Positions 9,259 to 18,723 of a DNA stretch of 38,409 nucleotides are shown in pieces; within the stretch, counting starts at the first letter, position 1; each line of letters begins with the position of its first letter. The notes below the pieces were generated by a model, which made no database searches, was not told the origin of the DNA, and saw nothing but the letters and a program-made list of their open reading frames with translations. Origin of the DNA: Acidobacteriaceae bacterium (GTDB taxonomy: Bacteria > Acidobacteriota > Terriglobia > Terriglobales > Acidobacteriaceae); NCBI GenBank assembly GCA_025449575.1, contig JANWJB010000060.1, positions 1 to 38,409 of the forward strand, given 5' to 3'. The translations under genes and the position numbers were made by a program.

Positions 9259-10112
9259 GAGTCCTTTCTCCTGGAGCGGGCTCCTGCCGCTTGCACCCAC
9301 GAATCTAGAAATTCCAACAGTTCTTCCGGCGGCTTCAGCCAGAAGCGGGCCGAGGACTCTCGCGGCTCGGTGCGAACCAGGATAGAGAGAGCGCGATCGC
9401 CGGCCGCGGCGAACGCATCCTCATCCGTCAGATCGTCGCCGAGGTACGCGGCGATGATGCCGGGCTCCTCTTCTGCGAGAATTTGCTCTACCGCGACATC
9501 CTTGCCGGCATGTTTCGATCGCAGCTCGATGCCGCCGTCAAACTCCAACAATCGCAGATCGCTTCGCTCCCCCTGCTGTCGATAGAGCGTCCGGACCGCG
9601 GAGTTTATTCGGTCGCGCTCTTGCGGGTCGAGTCCGCGCCAGTGAATGGCCAGGGACGCCGGCTTCGCCTCCACTGTCCCGGAAAGGCCCAACCGCGCAA
9701 CCTCTTCCTTCACCGCGTCCATGAGTCTGCGCTCCTCTTCGCCTACTGGACGCAATGAGTAGGAGTCGTCGCTGCGCAGTCGCTCCTGCCCATGATCTCC
9801 CCAGATCTCCGCCCGCTGGCCAATCCCCGGCACACATGTGAGAAGGCCGAGCAACTCGCGCGCAGGGCGGCCGGAGACCAGCACTAGGCGCACGCTCTCC
9901 AGAGCGGCGAGCCGGGCAAGCCGCTCCGGAACTCCGGGGTAAGGATAGGCCTCCAAGCGCTCCTTGCGAAAGGGCGCCAGCGTTCCGTCATAATCCAGCA
10001 TCAGCACGGAGCGGCCGGACGCACCAATGCGAGACCACAAATCGGACTCTCGCGGCCAGCGTGGAGGCGCGTCCGCCATTTTCCGTTTTTCGGATGACTC
10101 GATCTCGCGCAT
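9255..10112 (-). CDS. otsB: Trehalose-6-phosphate phosphatase
   Basis: A 285-residue HAD-superfamily phosphatase that removes phosphate from trehalose-6-phosphate to give trehalose. The nucleophile motif is LMLDYDGTLAP, with D40 and D42. SGRPARELLG supplies motif II, and YLGDDLTDEDAFA gives the acidic Mg-binding motif IV. Length fits bacterial OtsB. It is the first gene of a two-gene operon with otsA, overlapping it by four bases. The ATG at 10112 is used; an internal ATG at codon 12 is possible and would remove a charged, poorly conserved tail. Neither has a strong ribosome-binding site. It is transcribed divergently from trpC across a 199-bp region. Confidence 0.95.
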   Translation of the reverse strand: MREIESSEKRKMADAPPRWPRESDLWSRIGASGRSVLMLDYDGTLAPFRKERLEAYPYPGVPERLARLAALESVRLVLVSGRPARELLGLLTCVPGIGQRAEIWGDHGQERLRSDDSYSLRPVGEEERRLMDAVKEEVARLGLSGTVEAKPASLAIHWRGLDPQERDRINSAVRTLYRQQGERSDLRLLEFDGGIELRSKHAGKDVAVEQILAEEEPGIIAAYLGDDLTDEDAFAAAGDRALSILVRTEPRESSARFWLKPPEELLEFLDSWVQAAGARSRRKDS

Positions 10113-10249
10113 GGATGCTGTCCGGGCGACATTGCCGTCGCTTCGCGGGTGATTCGGTGTTAAGGGATGCCTGCAATGAACTTATCGTATTTACCGCGTA
10201 ATTGCCTGGCCGGAGGCGCTGCACCGGCGTGGCGCTGCTTCTGGTGGCC

Positions 10250-10288
10250 CTTGGCTGGCGGAATATCTCTTGGCTGGCGGAATATACT
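10250..10288 (+). promoter_or_regulatory. Tandem 17-bp direct repeat with -10 box upstream of trpC
   Basis: The sequence CTTGGCTGGCGGAATAT occurs at 10250-10266 and again, exactly, at 10269-10285, a 19-bp period close to two helical turns. The second copy runs into TATACT (10283-10288), a good -10 hexamer placed 23 bp before the trpC ATG. No clear -35 exists at 16-18 bp, so the repeats occupy the place where an activator or repressor would bind. A chance local duplication is the alternative. Confidence 0.4.
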
Positions 10289-10311
10289 GAGGAATCGGTT
10301 TATTTGCGACC

Positions 10312-11145
10312 ATGAACACCCAGCTACAAACGATTCTGGCGGCAACGCGGAAATCCGTGGAGGAGCGCAAAGCGCATCGCTCTCGCATCGATCTGGAGCG
10401 CGCGGCGGCCGCATATACTCCGCGCGGCTTCGCGCGGGCGCTGCGGCGGAGTGCCCATGCCGGCCCTGCGGTGATTGCGGAGTTGAAGAAGGCCTCGCCC
10501 TCGCGGGGACTGATACGCGCTGACTTTGATGTCGCCGCGCTCGCCGCCGAATTAGCCCGCTCCGGCGCTGCGGCGTTTTCCGTGCTGACGGACGAACCGT
10601 TTTTCCAGGGCAGTCTGCGCAATCTGGAGATTGCATCGGAGGCAGCCGCCCTGCCGTGCCTGCGCAAAGACTTCATGATCGACGAATTCCAGATCTTGGA
10701 GGCGCGCGCCCATCATGCCGATGCCATTCTGTTGATTGCCGCCGCACTCGATGATGGGGAACTCTCCAAGCTGACATTGGCGGCGCATGCGCTGGAATTG
10801 GATGTGCTTTGTGAGGTGCACACGCTGGAGGAATTGGATCGCGTGGCCGAGTTGGATCTATCCTGCGACGCGATCGGCGTGAACAACCGGGATCTTAAGA
10901 CCTTCGAGGTGCGGCTGGAGGTTTCGCTGGAACTCGCCGCGCGGCTCCCCGCCGATACGGTTCATGTGGCGGAGAGCGGCATCGCGACCCCCGAGGATAT
11001 CGAACGTTTACGCGGCGTCGGATTTCACGCCTTTCTCATCGGTGAATCTCTGATGCGGCAGCCGCATCCAGGCCTGGCGCTGGCGAAGCTGCTCTCCAGC
11101 CCGCATCTTCGGGGCGAGATGGGGGCGGCTACGGCCTGGAAGTGA
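10312..11145 (+). CDS. trpC: Indole-3-glycerol phosphate synthase
   Basis: A 277-residue TIM-barrel enzyme that cyclises 1-(2-carboxyphenylamino)-1-deoxyribulose-5-phosphate to indole-3-glycerol phosphate in tryptophan biosynthesis. Signature segments are VIAELKKASPSRG (catalytic Glu57 and Lys59 by family alignment), LPCLRKDFMIDEFQI (Lys119), DAIGVNNRDLKTF, and the phosphate-binding VAESGI and FLIGESLM blocks. Length is normal for a monofunctional TrpC. trpF begins nine bases after the stop, so the two are an operon. The rest of the trp pathway is not in this window. The start is an ATG with only a weak ribosome-binding site (GAGGAA too far upstream). Confidence 0.96.
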   Translation: MNTQLQTILAATRKSVEERKAHRSRIDLERAAAAYTPRGFARALRRSAHAGPAVIAELKKASPSRGLIRADFDVAALAAELARSGAAAFSVLTDEPFFQGSLRNLEIASEAAALPCLRKDFMIDEFQILEARAHHADAILLIAAALDDGELSKLTLAAHALELDVLCEVHTLEELDRVAELDLSCDAIGVNNRDLKTFEVRLEVSLELAARLPADTVHVAESGIATPEDIERLRGVGFHAFLIGESLMRQPHPGLALAKLLSSPHLRGEMGAATAWK

Positions 11146-11154
11146 GTCTTCGCC

Positions 11155-11847
11155 ATGTGGATCAAAATTTGCGCCAACACCAATCTCGAAGACGCGCGTG
11201 CGGCTGCCGATAGCGGCGCAGACGCCATCGGTTTCGTCTTTGCCTCCAGCCCGCGGCGAGTGACCGCGGAAGAGGTGGCGGTCATTACGGCGGCGCTGCC
11301 GGGCAACCTCAAGAAGATCGGCGTCTTTGGGGAGCACAGCTTCGATGAGATTGTCTTCACCGTGCGCGCCGCTGGCCTGGATGGAGCGCAGTTGCACGGC
11401 GGCTCCGATCCGCTTTTGGCTGAAAAGCTGCGCCGGGAGTTCGGCTCCGAACTCTTTCTGATACAGACACTGCACTGGAACGTCAATGGAGATTCCGCGG
11501 CAGCGGAGCGGGATTTTCGCGACGGATGGCGCACCATTGCCCGCCATAACTCGGTAGACGCGGTTTTGCTCGATGCGAAGACGGCAGCCGCCTCGGGCGG
11601 CACCGGAACGAGCTTCGATTGGGCGCCCGCCCGCGCCGTGCTCGATGAGGAGGGCGGGGAATTGCGCGTGATCGTGGCCGGCGGCCTTCATGCCGGCAAT
11701 GTTGCCGAAGCGGTGGCGCTCTTCAGCCCGTGGGGTGTGGACGTCGCCAGCGGCACCGAGCGCTCGCCGGGGAAGAAAGACGCCAAGAGAATTCGGGAAT
11801 TTATCGCTGCCGCCAGAGTGGCAAAACGAACGCACTCGAGAGAATAG
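11155..11847 (+). CDS. trpF: Phosphoribosylanthranilate isomerase
   Basis: A 230-residue TIM-barrel isomerase that carries out the Amadori rearrangement of phosphoribosylanthranilate, the step before TrpC. It keeps the catalytic Cys of the first strand in IKICANT, but the usual Gly after it (KICG) is Ala here. Other family blocks are present: GADAIGFVFASSPRRV, the substrate Asp in AVLLDAKT, GTGTSFDW, VAGGLHAGNV and DVASGTERSPGKKD at the phosphate site. It follows trpC by nine bases. The neighbouring minus-strand ABC gene converges on it, with no obvious terminator in the 47-bp gap. Confidence 0.95.
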   Translation: MWIKICANTNLEDARAAADSGADAIGFVFASSPRRVTAEEVAVITAALPGNLKKIGVFGEHSFDEIVFTVRAAGLDGAQLHGGSDPLLAEKLRREFGSELFLIQTLHWNVNGDSAAAERDFRDGWRTIARHNSVDAVLLDAKTAAASGGTGTSFDWAPARAVLDEEGGELRVIVAGGLHAGNVAEAVALFSPWGVDVASGTERSPGKKDAKRIREFIAAARVAKRTHSRE

Positions 11848-11894
11848 GATTTATCCTGGGACAATTTGCCGGGAGGCAGTCACGATGGAACAGC

Positions 11895-12773
11895 TTACCG
11901 GCTGACGCGCACCCAATGACCGGGAGCCTCCTCCACCAACGGATCGGAGGCGCTGGTCTCTGCGGCCGGCAGGGCTGCGAGCGGTTGGCTGCGATCGATG
12001 GTGAGGGTCGGCGCCGCGCCCAATAGGCTGCGCGTGTACGCATGGCCGGGATGAAAAAAGATCTGATCGCGCGTGCCCGACTCCAACAATACCCCGTGCC
12101 GCATGACGGCGACCCGGCTGGCAATCTGGGCCACCACCGCCAGATCGTGCGAGATGAATAGCAGAGCCAGACCAAATTGCCTTTGCAGATCCTTGAGCAG
12201 GGAGAGGATCTGAGCCTGCACGGTAACGTCGAGCGCGGTAGTCGGCTCATCGGCGATCAAGAGTTGTGGACGATTCACCAGCGCCATCGCGATCAGGATC
12301 CGCTGCCGCTGGCCGCCGGAGAACTGGTGCGGGTAATCGCGCAGCCGCCGCTCCGGTTCGGGGATGGCTACGGCGTGCAGCGCTTCGATGAGGGCGTCGC
12401 GGACTTGTCTCCGCTTGAGTCCCGGTTGATGCGTTTCGATGGCCTCGGCGATCTGACGCCCTATCGTCATCACCGGATTCAGCGCCGTCATCGGTTCCTG
12501 GAAAATCATGGCAATCTTGCGCCCGCGGAGGCCGCGCATCTCACGGGGCGATAAGCTCGGCAGATCGGTGCCGGCAAAGCGAATGCTGCCTTCAATACTC
12601 GCCGCCGCATCCAGCAGGCGCAGGATGGCAAGGGAAGTAACAGATTTGCCGGAGCCGGATTCGCCCACTAACCCCAGGACTTCGCCGGAGTCGATCGCGA
12701 AACTTAGATTGCTCACCACCGGCCGCTCGCGGAAGCGCACGGAGAGATGGTCGACTTCAAGCAGGTGTGACAC
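11895..12773 (-). CDS. Oligopeptide/dipeptide-type ABC transporter ATPase (DppD/OppD-like)
   Basis: A 292-residue ABC ATPase. Walker A is GESGSGKS (37-44), the signature is FSGGQRQRI (from 151), Walker B is LLIADEP (171-177), and the switch His lies in FISHDL. The C-terminal extension with [13 protein letters not shown] is the oligopeptide-transporter (oligo_HPY) domain, so this is the DppD/OppD type that powers peptide or nickel import. No permease, binding protein or second ATPase is adjacent, so it is an orphan here. The start is a GTG at 12773, three bases beyond the stop of the thioredoxin-like gene, which implies translational coupling within a ruvB-led operon. The transported substrate is unknown. 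Confidence 0.88.
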   Translation of the reverse strand: MSHLLEVDHLSVRFRERPVVSNLSFAIDSGEVLGLVGESGSGKSVTSLAILRLLDAAASIEGSIRFAGTDLPSLSPREMRGLRGRKIAMIFQEPMTALNPVMTIGRQIAEAIETHQPGLKRRQVRDALIEALHAVAIPEPERRLRDYPHQFSGGQRQRILIAMALVNRPQLLIADEPTTALDVTVQAQILSLLKDLQRQFGLALLFISHDLAVVAQIASRVAVMRHGVLLESGTRDQIFFHPGHAYTRSLLGAAPTLTIDRSQPLAALPAAETSASDPLVEEAPGHWVRVSR

Positions 12774-12776
12774 GGC

Positions 12777-13337
12777 TCAGTTCTCGCGCCATTTGATGTT
12801 GCAGCCCAGGCTTGGCCGCTGTTCGGCGGGAACCGGTGCGCCCGCCAATGTCAAGTCGATGGCCCGGCGGAGATCTTCGCCCGTAACCGCGACACCGTTG
12901 CCGGGGCGGCTGCCATCGAATTGGCCGCGATAGATCAGTCGCAGTGACCGGTCGAAAAGGAAAAAATCGGGCGTGCAGGCCGCATTGTAGGCCCGCGCAA
13001 CCTGCTGGGTTTTATCGAAAAGATATGGGAAAGAAAACCCAAGATCCTTGGCTTGCTGACGCAGGCTGGCCGGCGCGTCTTCAGGGTAGGCCTGCGGATC
13101 GTTGCTGGAGATGGCGACAATTCCCAGTCGCTGCTTGGTGTAATCGTGTCCCAAGGCGGCCAAAGCATGTTCCAGGTGCTTCACAAAAGGGCAGTGCCGG
13201 CAGATAAACATGACCAGCAGAGGCCGATGATCGCGGAAATCATTCAGTTCCACGGTCTTGCCGCTGACGGCATCCTGCAGCGAAAAGTCGGGCGCTTCCG
13301 TGCCCAGGGGCAACATTGCGGATTCGGTTCTTGGCAT
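12777..13337 (-). CDS. Thioredoxin-like/AhpC-TSA family redox protein
   Basis: A protein of 186 residues with a thioredoxin fold of the AhpC/TSA-redoxin group. The N-terminal LPLGTEAPDFSLQDA is the typical redoxin strand, and the active site is FICRHCPFVKHLE, a CxxC pair. The later block ARAYNAACTPDFFLFD carries the cis-Pro loop. It lacks a signal peptide, so it probably acts in the cytoplasm as a thiol oxidoreductase or peroxidase-like protein; the partner is unknown. The ATG at 13337 has an AGGAAGG box close by. The longer open frame to 13481 would run into ruvB and adds unconserved sequence, so it is rejected. It sits between ruvB (43-bp gap) and the ABC ATPase (3-bp gap) on the same strand. 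Confidence 0.85.
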   Translation of the reverse strand: MPRTESAMLPLGTEAPDFSLQDAVSGKTVELNDFRDHRPLLVMFICRHCPFVKHLEHALAALGHDYTKQRLGIVAISSNDPQAYPEDAPASLRQQAKDLGFSFPYLFDKTQQVARAYNAACTPDFFLFDRSLRLIYRGQFDGSRPGNGVAVTGEDLRRAIDLTLAGAPVPAEQRPSLGCNIKWREN

Positions 13338-13380
13338 CGGCCTTCCTGGCTTATGAGAATGGTTCGTAGCTGTAACTATG

Positions 13381-14415
13381 CTAAAAGAGATGAGCTTGCT
13401 TGCGTGGAAGCGGCAAGCCGAAGTGCTCGTAGGCCAGCCGGGTTGCCACTCGTCCTCGCGGCGTGCGATCGAGAAATCCAATCTGGATCAGGAATGGCTC
13501 GTAGACTTCTTCGAGCGCGTCTTCTTCTTCCGCCAGCGTCGCGGCAAGCGTATTCAGACCCACCGGGCCGCCGTCGTACTTTTCAATGATGGTTAAAAGC
13601 AGCCGGCGATCCAACTCGTCAAAGCCGTGAGCATCCACGCCGAGCAGCTTCAAAGCAGCCTGCGCCGTTTCGCGGTCGATGCGGCCGTTCCCGCGCACCT
13701 GCGCATAGTCCCGCACCCGGCGCAGCAGCCGGTTGGCGATCCGTGGCGTGCCGCGCGAGCGGAGTGCGAGTTCCGCCGCGCCGTCGCGGGTGGTGGGCAC
13801 ATTCAGCACCTCTGCCGAGCGTTCCACGATGTAGCGCAGTTCATCCTCGGTGTAGAACTCCAGGCGCAGCAGAATGCCGAAGCGGGAGCGGAGCGGGGAG
13901 GAGAGAAGCCCCGGCCGGGTGGTGGCTGCGACAAACGTGAAGGGCTTGATCTCCATCACGTGGGTGCGCGCCGCCGGGCCCTGGCCGATGATGATGTCCA
14001 GCTTGTAGTCCTCCAGCGCCGTATAGAGCTTTTCTTCCAGCACCGGCTGCAGGCGATGGATCTCGTCTAAAAACAGAACCTGGCGCTCCCGGAGATTGGT
14101 GAGGATGGCGGTCAGATCGCCTTGGATTTGCAGCGTGGGTCCGGAGGTTTGTTGAAAGCCGACGTCCAGCTCATTCGCGATAATCGAGGCCAGAGTCGTC
14201 TTGCCCAGGCCGGGGGGGCCGAAGAGCAGCACATGGTCCAGCGCCTCACCCCGCGACTTGGCCGCCTCAAGCGCGATAGCCAGCTGCTCCTTTGCCTTCT
14301 CCTGGCCGATGAATTCGGTCAGCCGTTTGGGCCGCAGCTTCAGTTCGAAAGAATTGTCATCCTCATCGCGCGCGGCGGAGACCAGCCGCTCAGTGTCGCT
14401 TCGGCTCGCAGGCAT
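13381..14415 (-). CDS. ruvB: Holliday junction branch-migration helicase RuvB
   Basis: A 344-residue AAA+ ATPase, the motor that drives branch migration of Holliday junctions with RuvA. Family features are [19 protein letters not shown], Walker A GPPGLGKT (66-73), [11 protein letters not shown], Walker B LFLDEIH (114-120), the RuvA-contact hairpin region [12 protein letters not shown], sensor [18 protein letters not shown], and a C-terminal winged-helix domain. Length is usual. ruvA and ruvC are not adjacent. The ATG at 14415 has GAGG only three bases upstream. It is followed by the thioredoxin-like and ABC genes, probably as one transcript, and faces a divergent membrane-protein gene across 188 bp of very GC-rich DNA. 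Confidence 0.97.
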   Translation of the reverse strand: MPASRSDTERLVSAARDEDDNSFELKLRPKRLTEFIGQEKAKEQLAIALEAAKSRGEALDHVLLFGPPGLGKTTLASIIANELDVGFQQTSGPTLQIQGDLTAILTNLRERQVLFLDEIHRLQPVLEEKLYTALEDYKLDIIIGQGPAARTHVMEIKPFTFVAATTRPGLLSSPLRSRFGILLRLEFYTEDELRYIVERSAEVLNVPTTRDGAAELALRSRGTPRIANRLLRRVRDYAQVRGNGRIDRETAQAALKLLGVDAHGFDELDRRLLLTIIEKYDGGPVGLNTLAATLAEEEDALEEVYEPFLIQIGFLDRTPRGRVATRLAYEHFGLPLPRKQAHLF

Positions 14416-14513
14416 TTGCCTCGAATCCTAACCGCTCCGCCGCCGCGAAGCAATGTTGCCGGTGCCTGGCCGGGCCGAAGGGGCGGGGCGCGCATCCACG
14501 GGCGGCTCGGAGA

Positions 14514-14529
14514 GGCGCGCCGGCGCGCC
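14514..14529. repeat. Perfect 16-bp palindrome between divergent genes
   Basis: GGCGCGCCGGCGCGCC is a perfect palindrome made of two tandem GGCGCGCC units, in the divergent spacer between ruvB and the membrane-protein gene. It could be an operator shared by both promoters, or a by-product of extreme local GC content. Confidence 0.35.
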
Positions 14530-14557
14530 CATTCCGCGGCGCCGGCGGGCCGGACCT

Positions 14558-14585
14558 TTGCCCCGCGCGCCGCTCCCGGTACACT
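14558..14585 (+). promoter_or_regulatory. Possible sigma70-type promoter for the membrane-protein gene
   Basis: TTGCCC (14558-14563) and TACACT (14580-14585) are separated by 16 bp, ending 18 bp before the ATG at 14604. The match is moderate and would give a very short untranslated leader. Confidence 0.3.
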
Positions 14586-14603
14586 GGGGATTCCCAACTT
14601 CGA

Positions 14604-15758
14604 ATGGTCAAGCCCGGTCTTCTTACCTTCAAGCGCCCCCAACAGCTCGCACTCTTGCTGCTGCTCTTGTTATGCGCGCAGAGCCTTTGGGTGATCCATC
14701 GTCAAACATTGACGAAACGGGATTACGATTTTGCCCGCTGCGGCCGGGAGATGTGGGAGAAGCCCTCCCCGCTGGCCGGCTACTTTACCACCTGCGGAAA
14801 CATACAGGATGGAACTCTGGGGTATCGCGTTGCCGGGCTGCCGCTCACGATTCAGCGCATCATCGCCGGACAATCCCAAGACACCTCGACGTGGGAGATG
14901 CGGCATGAGTTGAGTTATGTGCTTCTGTTGATGCACGGAGCCTTTCTGCTGGTGGGTCTGGCTCTAGGGGCTGCGCTTTGGTGGGTTACCCGTCGCCTTT
15001 ATGGGAATACCGGCGGCTTCATTGCGCTGGCCCTCTATTGTTTTGCTCCGCCGGTCATTCACGCCTGCACTTACCCCAACAATGAGATTCTGGCCGCATT
15101 TGGGTTGTTCGCTGCCGTCTATACGGCGGTGGGAGTCGCGCATTCTCTGCATGGGCCCAAGGGAAAAGGACGCATGCGGATCCTGCTGCTGATTCTGGCG
15201 CTTGGCTTTACCGCCTCGGCGCACGTGTCGGCCTTCATGATCGCGATCGCTCTGTCGGTGATCTTCATGGGCTACCTCGCGCAAGGGCATCGCGCGGCGG
15301 TGATCCCGATCGTGGCGCTGGTCGCGGGGGGCGCGCTGGTGCTTGTCTTCGCCTCCTACACTTTTAACGCTGACGCCTACAGTTACTTCTTCCGCAGCGG
15401 GGCCGGTTTTATGTGGCTTTCCTTCGGGGCGGCTCGCATCTGGGTCCTCGACCCGCGCCACGCCGCAATGGTAATTGCGGCCGCCGCTGCCCTGTTCTTC
15501 TACATCCTCCACCGGCGCTCTCGCTATTTCGGGAACACCATGCCGCTGCTGATTGCTCTGCTGCTCTTTTTTCTGCTGACCACGGGCATATCGAGCGAGC
15601 CCACGCTCTGGGCTCTGCCGTTTCTCCTGGCATTTATCGCCGGGGTCTTCGCCGATGTGCTGGAGAGCCGTCACCGCCGTGTCTTCCTGTGGGCCACCGG
15701 CTCGATACTGCTGCTGCAAGTCGCGCTCAGCATCGTCTCTCTGCCCACACTGGGGTGA
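14604..15758 (+). CDS. Polytopic membrane protein, possibly GT-C glycosyltransferase-like
   Basis: A 384-residue integral membrane protein that I cannot assign to a named family with confidence. It opens with a hydrophobic segment (LALLLLLLLCAQS), followed by an extracytoplasmic-looking loop with DYDFARCGREMW and a second Cys in FTTCGNI, then about nine more hydrophobic segments separated by short basic loops. The layout of an acidic loop after the first membrane helix followed by many helices resembles GT-C/PMT-type glycosyltransferases or their inactive relatives. It is a single gene between ruvB (divergent) and gyrA (same strand, 324 bp downstream, own promoter). The start ATG is fixed by the adjacent hydrophobic segment. 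Confidence 0.65.
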   Translation: MVKPGLLTFKRPQQLALLLLLLLCAQSLWVIHRQTLTKRDYDFARCGREMWEKPSPLAGYFTTCGNIQDGTLGYRVAGLPLTIQRIIAGQSQDTSTWEMRHELSYVLLLMHGAFLLVGLALGAALWWVTRRLYGNTGGFIALALYCFAPPVIHACTYPNNEILAAFGLFAAVYTAVGVAHSLHGPKGKGRMRILLLILALGFTASAHVSAFMIAIALSVIFMGYLAQGHRAAVIPIVALVAGGALVLVFASYTFNADAYSYFFRSGAGFMWLSFGAARIWVLDPRHAAMVIAAAAALFFYILHRRSRYFGNTMPLLIALLLFFLLTTGISSEPTLWALPFLLAFIAGVFADVLESRHRRVFLWATGSILLLQVALSIVSLPTLG

Positions 15759-15924
15759 GTTGCGGCACAGCCGGGTCTCTGGGCGGGTTCTCAAAAAGCT
15801 AAGTTCAAATCTGCGGGCTCCGGGAAACAGCCCCCGCCTGCGCGGCCGCTTTTGAACGCCTTTCCCGATTGCGCTCTACGGCCTCCATCGAGGAACTGCG
15901 AGGAAACGGAAGCCCTTCAAAATG

Positions 15925-15940
15925 TGTGACTTAAATCACT
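15925..15940. promoter_or_regulatory. CRP/FNR-family-like operator upstream of gyrA
   Basis: TGTGACTTAAATCACT matches the TGTGA-N6-TCACA layout of CRP-type sites except for its last base. It is centred about 50 bp before the expected gyrA start site and ten bases from the -35 box, a position usual for activators. No crp-like gene is visible here. Confidence 0.4.
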
Positions 15941-15949
15941 CCAACCCGC

Positions 15950-15978
15950 TTGCCGGAAAGGGCTTAAAAACGTATGAT
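15950..15978 (+). promoter_or_regulatory. Sigma70-type promoter of gyrA
   Basis: TTGCCG (15950-15955) and TATGAT (15973-15978) are separated by 17 bp, a near-ideal housekeeping promoter. Transcription would begin near 15985, giving a leader of about 100 nt before the gyrA ATG. The remainder of the 15759-16082 spacer holds no gene. Confidence 0.6.
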
Positions 15979-16082
15979 GAAGGAGTAGCTCTTCGCTTCA
16001 TCGTTTTCGCTTCAGGCGCATAGAGGCTTCTTTTTCCGCAGCCCGTTAAGCGCAGATTCCGAACGAACGGCCCTTCTCTCCT

Positions 16083-18704
16083 ATGGCAGACGATCAAAAT
16101 CCCAATCTTCCGCTGGGCGATCCGAATGGCGGCGGCAAGCCTCCCGGCAGGCTCGGCTCTCTCATTCCCATCAACATTGAAGAGGAGATGCGCCACTCGT
16201 ATCTCGACTATTCGATGTCGGTCATCATCGGACGCGCGCTGCCCGACATTCGCGATGGCTTCAAGCCCGTGCATCGGCGCATTCTCTACACGATGCACGA
16301 GATGGGGCTCGAATTTAACAAGAAGTACAGCAAGTGCGCGAAGGTCGTGGGCCAGGCGATGGGCGTCTACCATCCGCATGGCGATTCGGCGATTTACGAC
16401 ACGCTGGTCCGGCTGGCGCAACCCTTCAGCCTGCGCTATCCCATGGTGGATGGGCAGGGCAATTTCGGCTCCGTAGACGGCGATCCTCCTGCGGCCATGC
16501 GCTACACCGAGTGCCGCATGACGCGGATTGCCGGCCAGATGCTGGCTGACATCGATCAGGACACGGTCGACTTCGTTCCCAACTACGACGAGAGCACAGC
16601 GGAGCCGACGGTGCTGCCGGCGCGCATTCCCAACCTCATCGTGAACGGGTCCAATGGCATCGCCGTCGGCATGGCGACCAACATTCCGCCTCACAACCTG
16701 ACGGAAATTATCGACGCCACCATCGAATTGGTAAACAATCCTCGCGCCGGGTTGGCTGAGGTATTGAAGCACGTGCAAGGTCCCGACTTTCCCACTGGAG
16801 GCTTCATCTACGGGCGGGCGGGGATCGCACAGGCATACAGAACCGGCCGGGGACGCTTCCTGATGCGCGCCAAAGCCGCCATCGAGCAGCTCAAGGGCGG
16901 CCGCTCTGCGATCATCGTCACCGAGATTCCCTACCAGGTCAACAAGGCCAAGCTCATCGAACGCATCGCCGAGTTGGTCAACAATAAGGTCATCACCGAC
17001 ATCGCGGAAGACGACTTCCGCGACGAGAGCGATCGCGATGGCATGCGCATCGTGATTGGCCTCAAGCGCGGCGCCGAGGCTCAGATCGTCCTGAACCAAC
17101 TGCACAAGCACACGCAGATGCAGGAGAGCTTCTCGATGATCTTTCTGGCTGTGGTCAACGGCCAGCCGCGGGAACTCTCGCTGGATTCCGCGATCCGTCA
17201 CTTCATCGACCATCGCGTGGACGTGGTGCGCCGCCGCACCGCCTTCCTTTTGCGCAAGGCGCGTGAGCGCGAACACATTCTGGAAGGCTACAAGGTCGCG
17301 CTGGATAACCTCGATCGGGTCATCCGCATTATCCGCGGGTCGGCTTCTCGGGCCGAAGCCCGCGAGAACCTTCGCACCTTCTCCTTGGGCAAGGAAATCA
17401 TCATCAAGCTCGACGGCGGCTCGACCGCCCCGGCGCGGGAGCCCGGCCTGAGCTACCGGCAGATCGACGCCATCCTCGAATTGCAGCTCTACCGGCTCAC
17501 CCAACTCTCCATCGACGAGCTGCTCAAGGAGCTGGCCGAGGTGCGCGAGCGCATCGCCGAATATGAGTCCATCCTGGCCTCGGAGAAAAAGCTGCGCGGA
17601 GTCATCGTTAAGGAGCTGGAGGCGGTGCGCAAGGAGTACGGCGACCAGCGGCGCACGCAGATTCTTGACGAGAGCGCGGAGCTGCAACTGGAAGACCTGA
17701 TCGCCGACGAGCAGGTTGCCGTCACCGTCTCCCATTCCGGCTATCTCAAACGGACACCCATCTCCACCTACCGGCAGCAGCGTCGGGGCGGCACCGGCCG
17801 GCTGGGCATGCGCACGCGGGAAGAAGACTTTGTCTCTCAGCTTATCGTGGACTCCACGCACGCGTATCTGCTCTGCTTTACCAACACCGGCCGGGTCTAC
17901 TGGCTGAAGGTCTATGAGGTTCCCGACGTGGGCGCCGCAGGCAAGGGCAAATCCATGGCCAGCCTGCTCAACCTGCAGCCGGGCGAGACCGTGCGCACCA
18001 TCCTTCCTGTGCGGAATTTGGAAGAAGAGGGAGCCTTCGTCTTTTTCGCCACCCGCAAGGGTACGGTCAAGAAAACGCCGGTAAAGGACTTCTCCAACGT
18101 AATGGCGCGGGGCATCATCGCCATTGGCATCGATGACGACGACGAGTTGGTGGGCGCCTGTCACACGGACGGCAATCAACTCATTTTTCTTGCCACCCAC
18201 GCCGGCATGGCGATCCGCTTCCATGAGAACGACGTGCGCTCCATGGGCAGGCCCGCTTACGGCGTACGAGGACTCGACCTCGGCAAATCCGACTATCTGG
18301 TCGGACTGGCTGCGACTCCGCGGGAGCGCAAAAAGAACGGCAACGGAGACCAAAGCCCTTCGCTGATCCTTTCTGTCACCACCCAGGGCTATGGGAAGCG
18401 CACCGATGTGGATGAATATCGCTTGCAAACCCGCGGCGGCAAGGGCGTGATCAACCTGAAGACCACCGAGCGCAACGGCAAGGTTGCGGCAATTCTGCTC
18501 GTCGACGAGAGCTCGGAGCTGATGGTGATCAGCCAGTTCGGCAAGATCATCCGCATCGACACCAAAACCATTCGTGCCGCCGGCCGCTCCACGCAAGGGG
18601 TTCGCCTGCTCCACCTCGAAGAAGGAGACAAGGTCGCCGCCGCCGTCGTGATTCCGCCCGAAGAAGCCAAGCCAGTCCCCGAAAACGGTTCGCTGCTGCA
18701 ATAG
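16083..18704 (+). CDS. gyrA: DNA gyrase subunit A
   Basis: An 873-residue type IIA topoisomerase subunit that breaks and rejoins DNA during ATP-driven negative supercoiling with GyrB. Visible features are the conserved N-terminus ([21 protein letters not shown]), the quinolone-region loop [13 protein letters not shown], the catalytic Tyr141 in AAMRYTE, and a C-terminal DNA-wrapping domain opened by the GyrA box QRRGGTG (from residue 566), which distinguishes gyrase from topoisomerase IV. At the two main quinolone-resistance positions (E. coli Ser83 and Asp87) it carries Ser102 and Asp106, the sensitive-type residues. A Gly/Pro-rich tail precedes the domain. gyrB is not adjacent. It has its own promoter and a strong terminator, so it is monocistronic. 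Confidence 0.98.
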   Translation: MADDQNPNLPLGDPNGGGKPPGRLGSLIPINIEEEMRHSYLDYSMSVIIGRALPDIRDGFKPVHRRILYTMHEMGLEFNKKYSKCAKVVGQAMGVYHPHGDSAIYDTLVRLAQPFSLRYPMVDGQGNFGSVDGDPPAAMRYTECRMTRIAGQMLADIDQDTVDFVPNYDESTAEPTVLPARIPNLIVNGSNGIAVGMATNIPPHNLTEIIDATIELVNNPRAGLAEVLKHVQGPDFPTGGFIYGRAGIAQAYRTGRGRFLMRAKAAIEQLKGGRSAIIVTEIPYQVNKAKLIERIAELVNNKVITDIAEDDFRDESDRDGMRIVIGLKRGAEAQIVLNQLHKHTQMQESFSMIFLAVVNGQPRELSLDSAIRHFIDHRVDVVRRRTAFLLRKAREREHILEGYKVALDNLDRVIRIIRGSASRAEARENLRTFSLGKEIIIKLDGGSTAPAREPGLSYRQIDAILELQLYRLTQLSIDELLKELAEVRERIAEYESILASEKKLRGVIVKELEAVRKEYGDQRRTQILDESAELQLEDLIADEQVAVTVSHSGYLKRTPISTYRQQRRGGTGRLGMRTREEDFVSQLIVDSTHAYLLCFTNTGRVYWLKVYEVPDVGAAGKGKSMASLLNLQPGETVRTILPVRNLEEEGAFVFFATRKGTVKKTPVKDFSNVMARGIIAIGIDDDDELVGACHTDGNQLIFLATHAGMAIRFHENDVRSMGRPAYGVRGLDLGKSDYLVGLAATPRERKKNGNGDQSPSLILSVTTQGYGKRTDVDEYRLQTRGGKGVINLKTTERNGKVAAILLVDESSELMVISQFGKIIRIDTKTIRAAGRSTQGVRLLHLEEGDKVAAAVVIPPEEAKPVPENGSLLQ

Positions 18705-18723
18705 TCTCGATTCAATCCGCGGT

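Noticed and set aside
13338-13481. Longer start for the thioredoxin-like protein
   Set aside because: It would overlap the end of ruvB and adds no conserved sequence; the ATG at 13337 has a strong ribosome-binding site.
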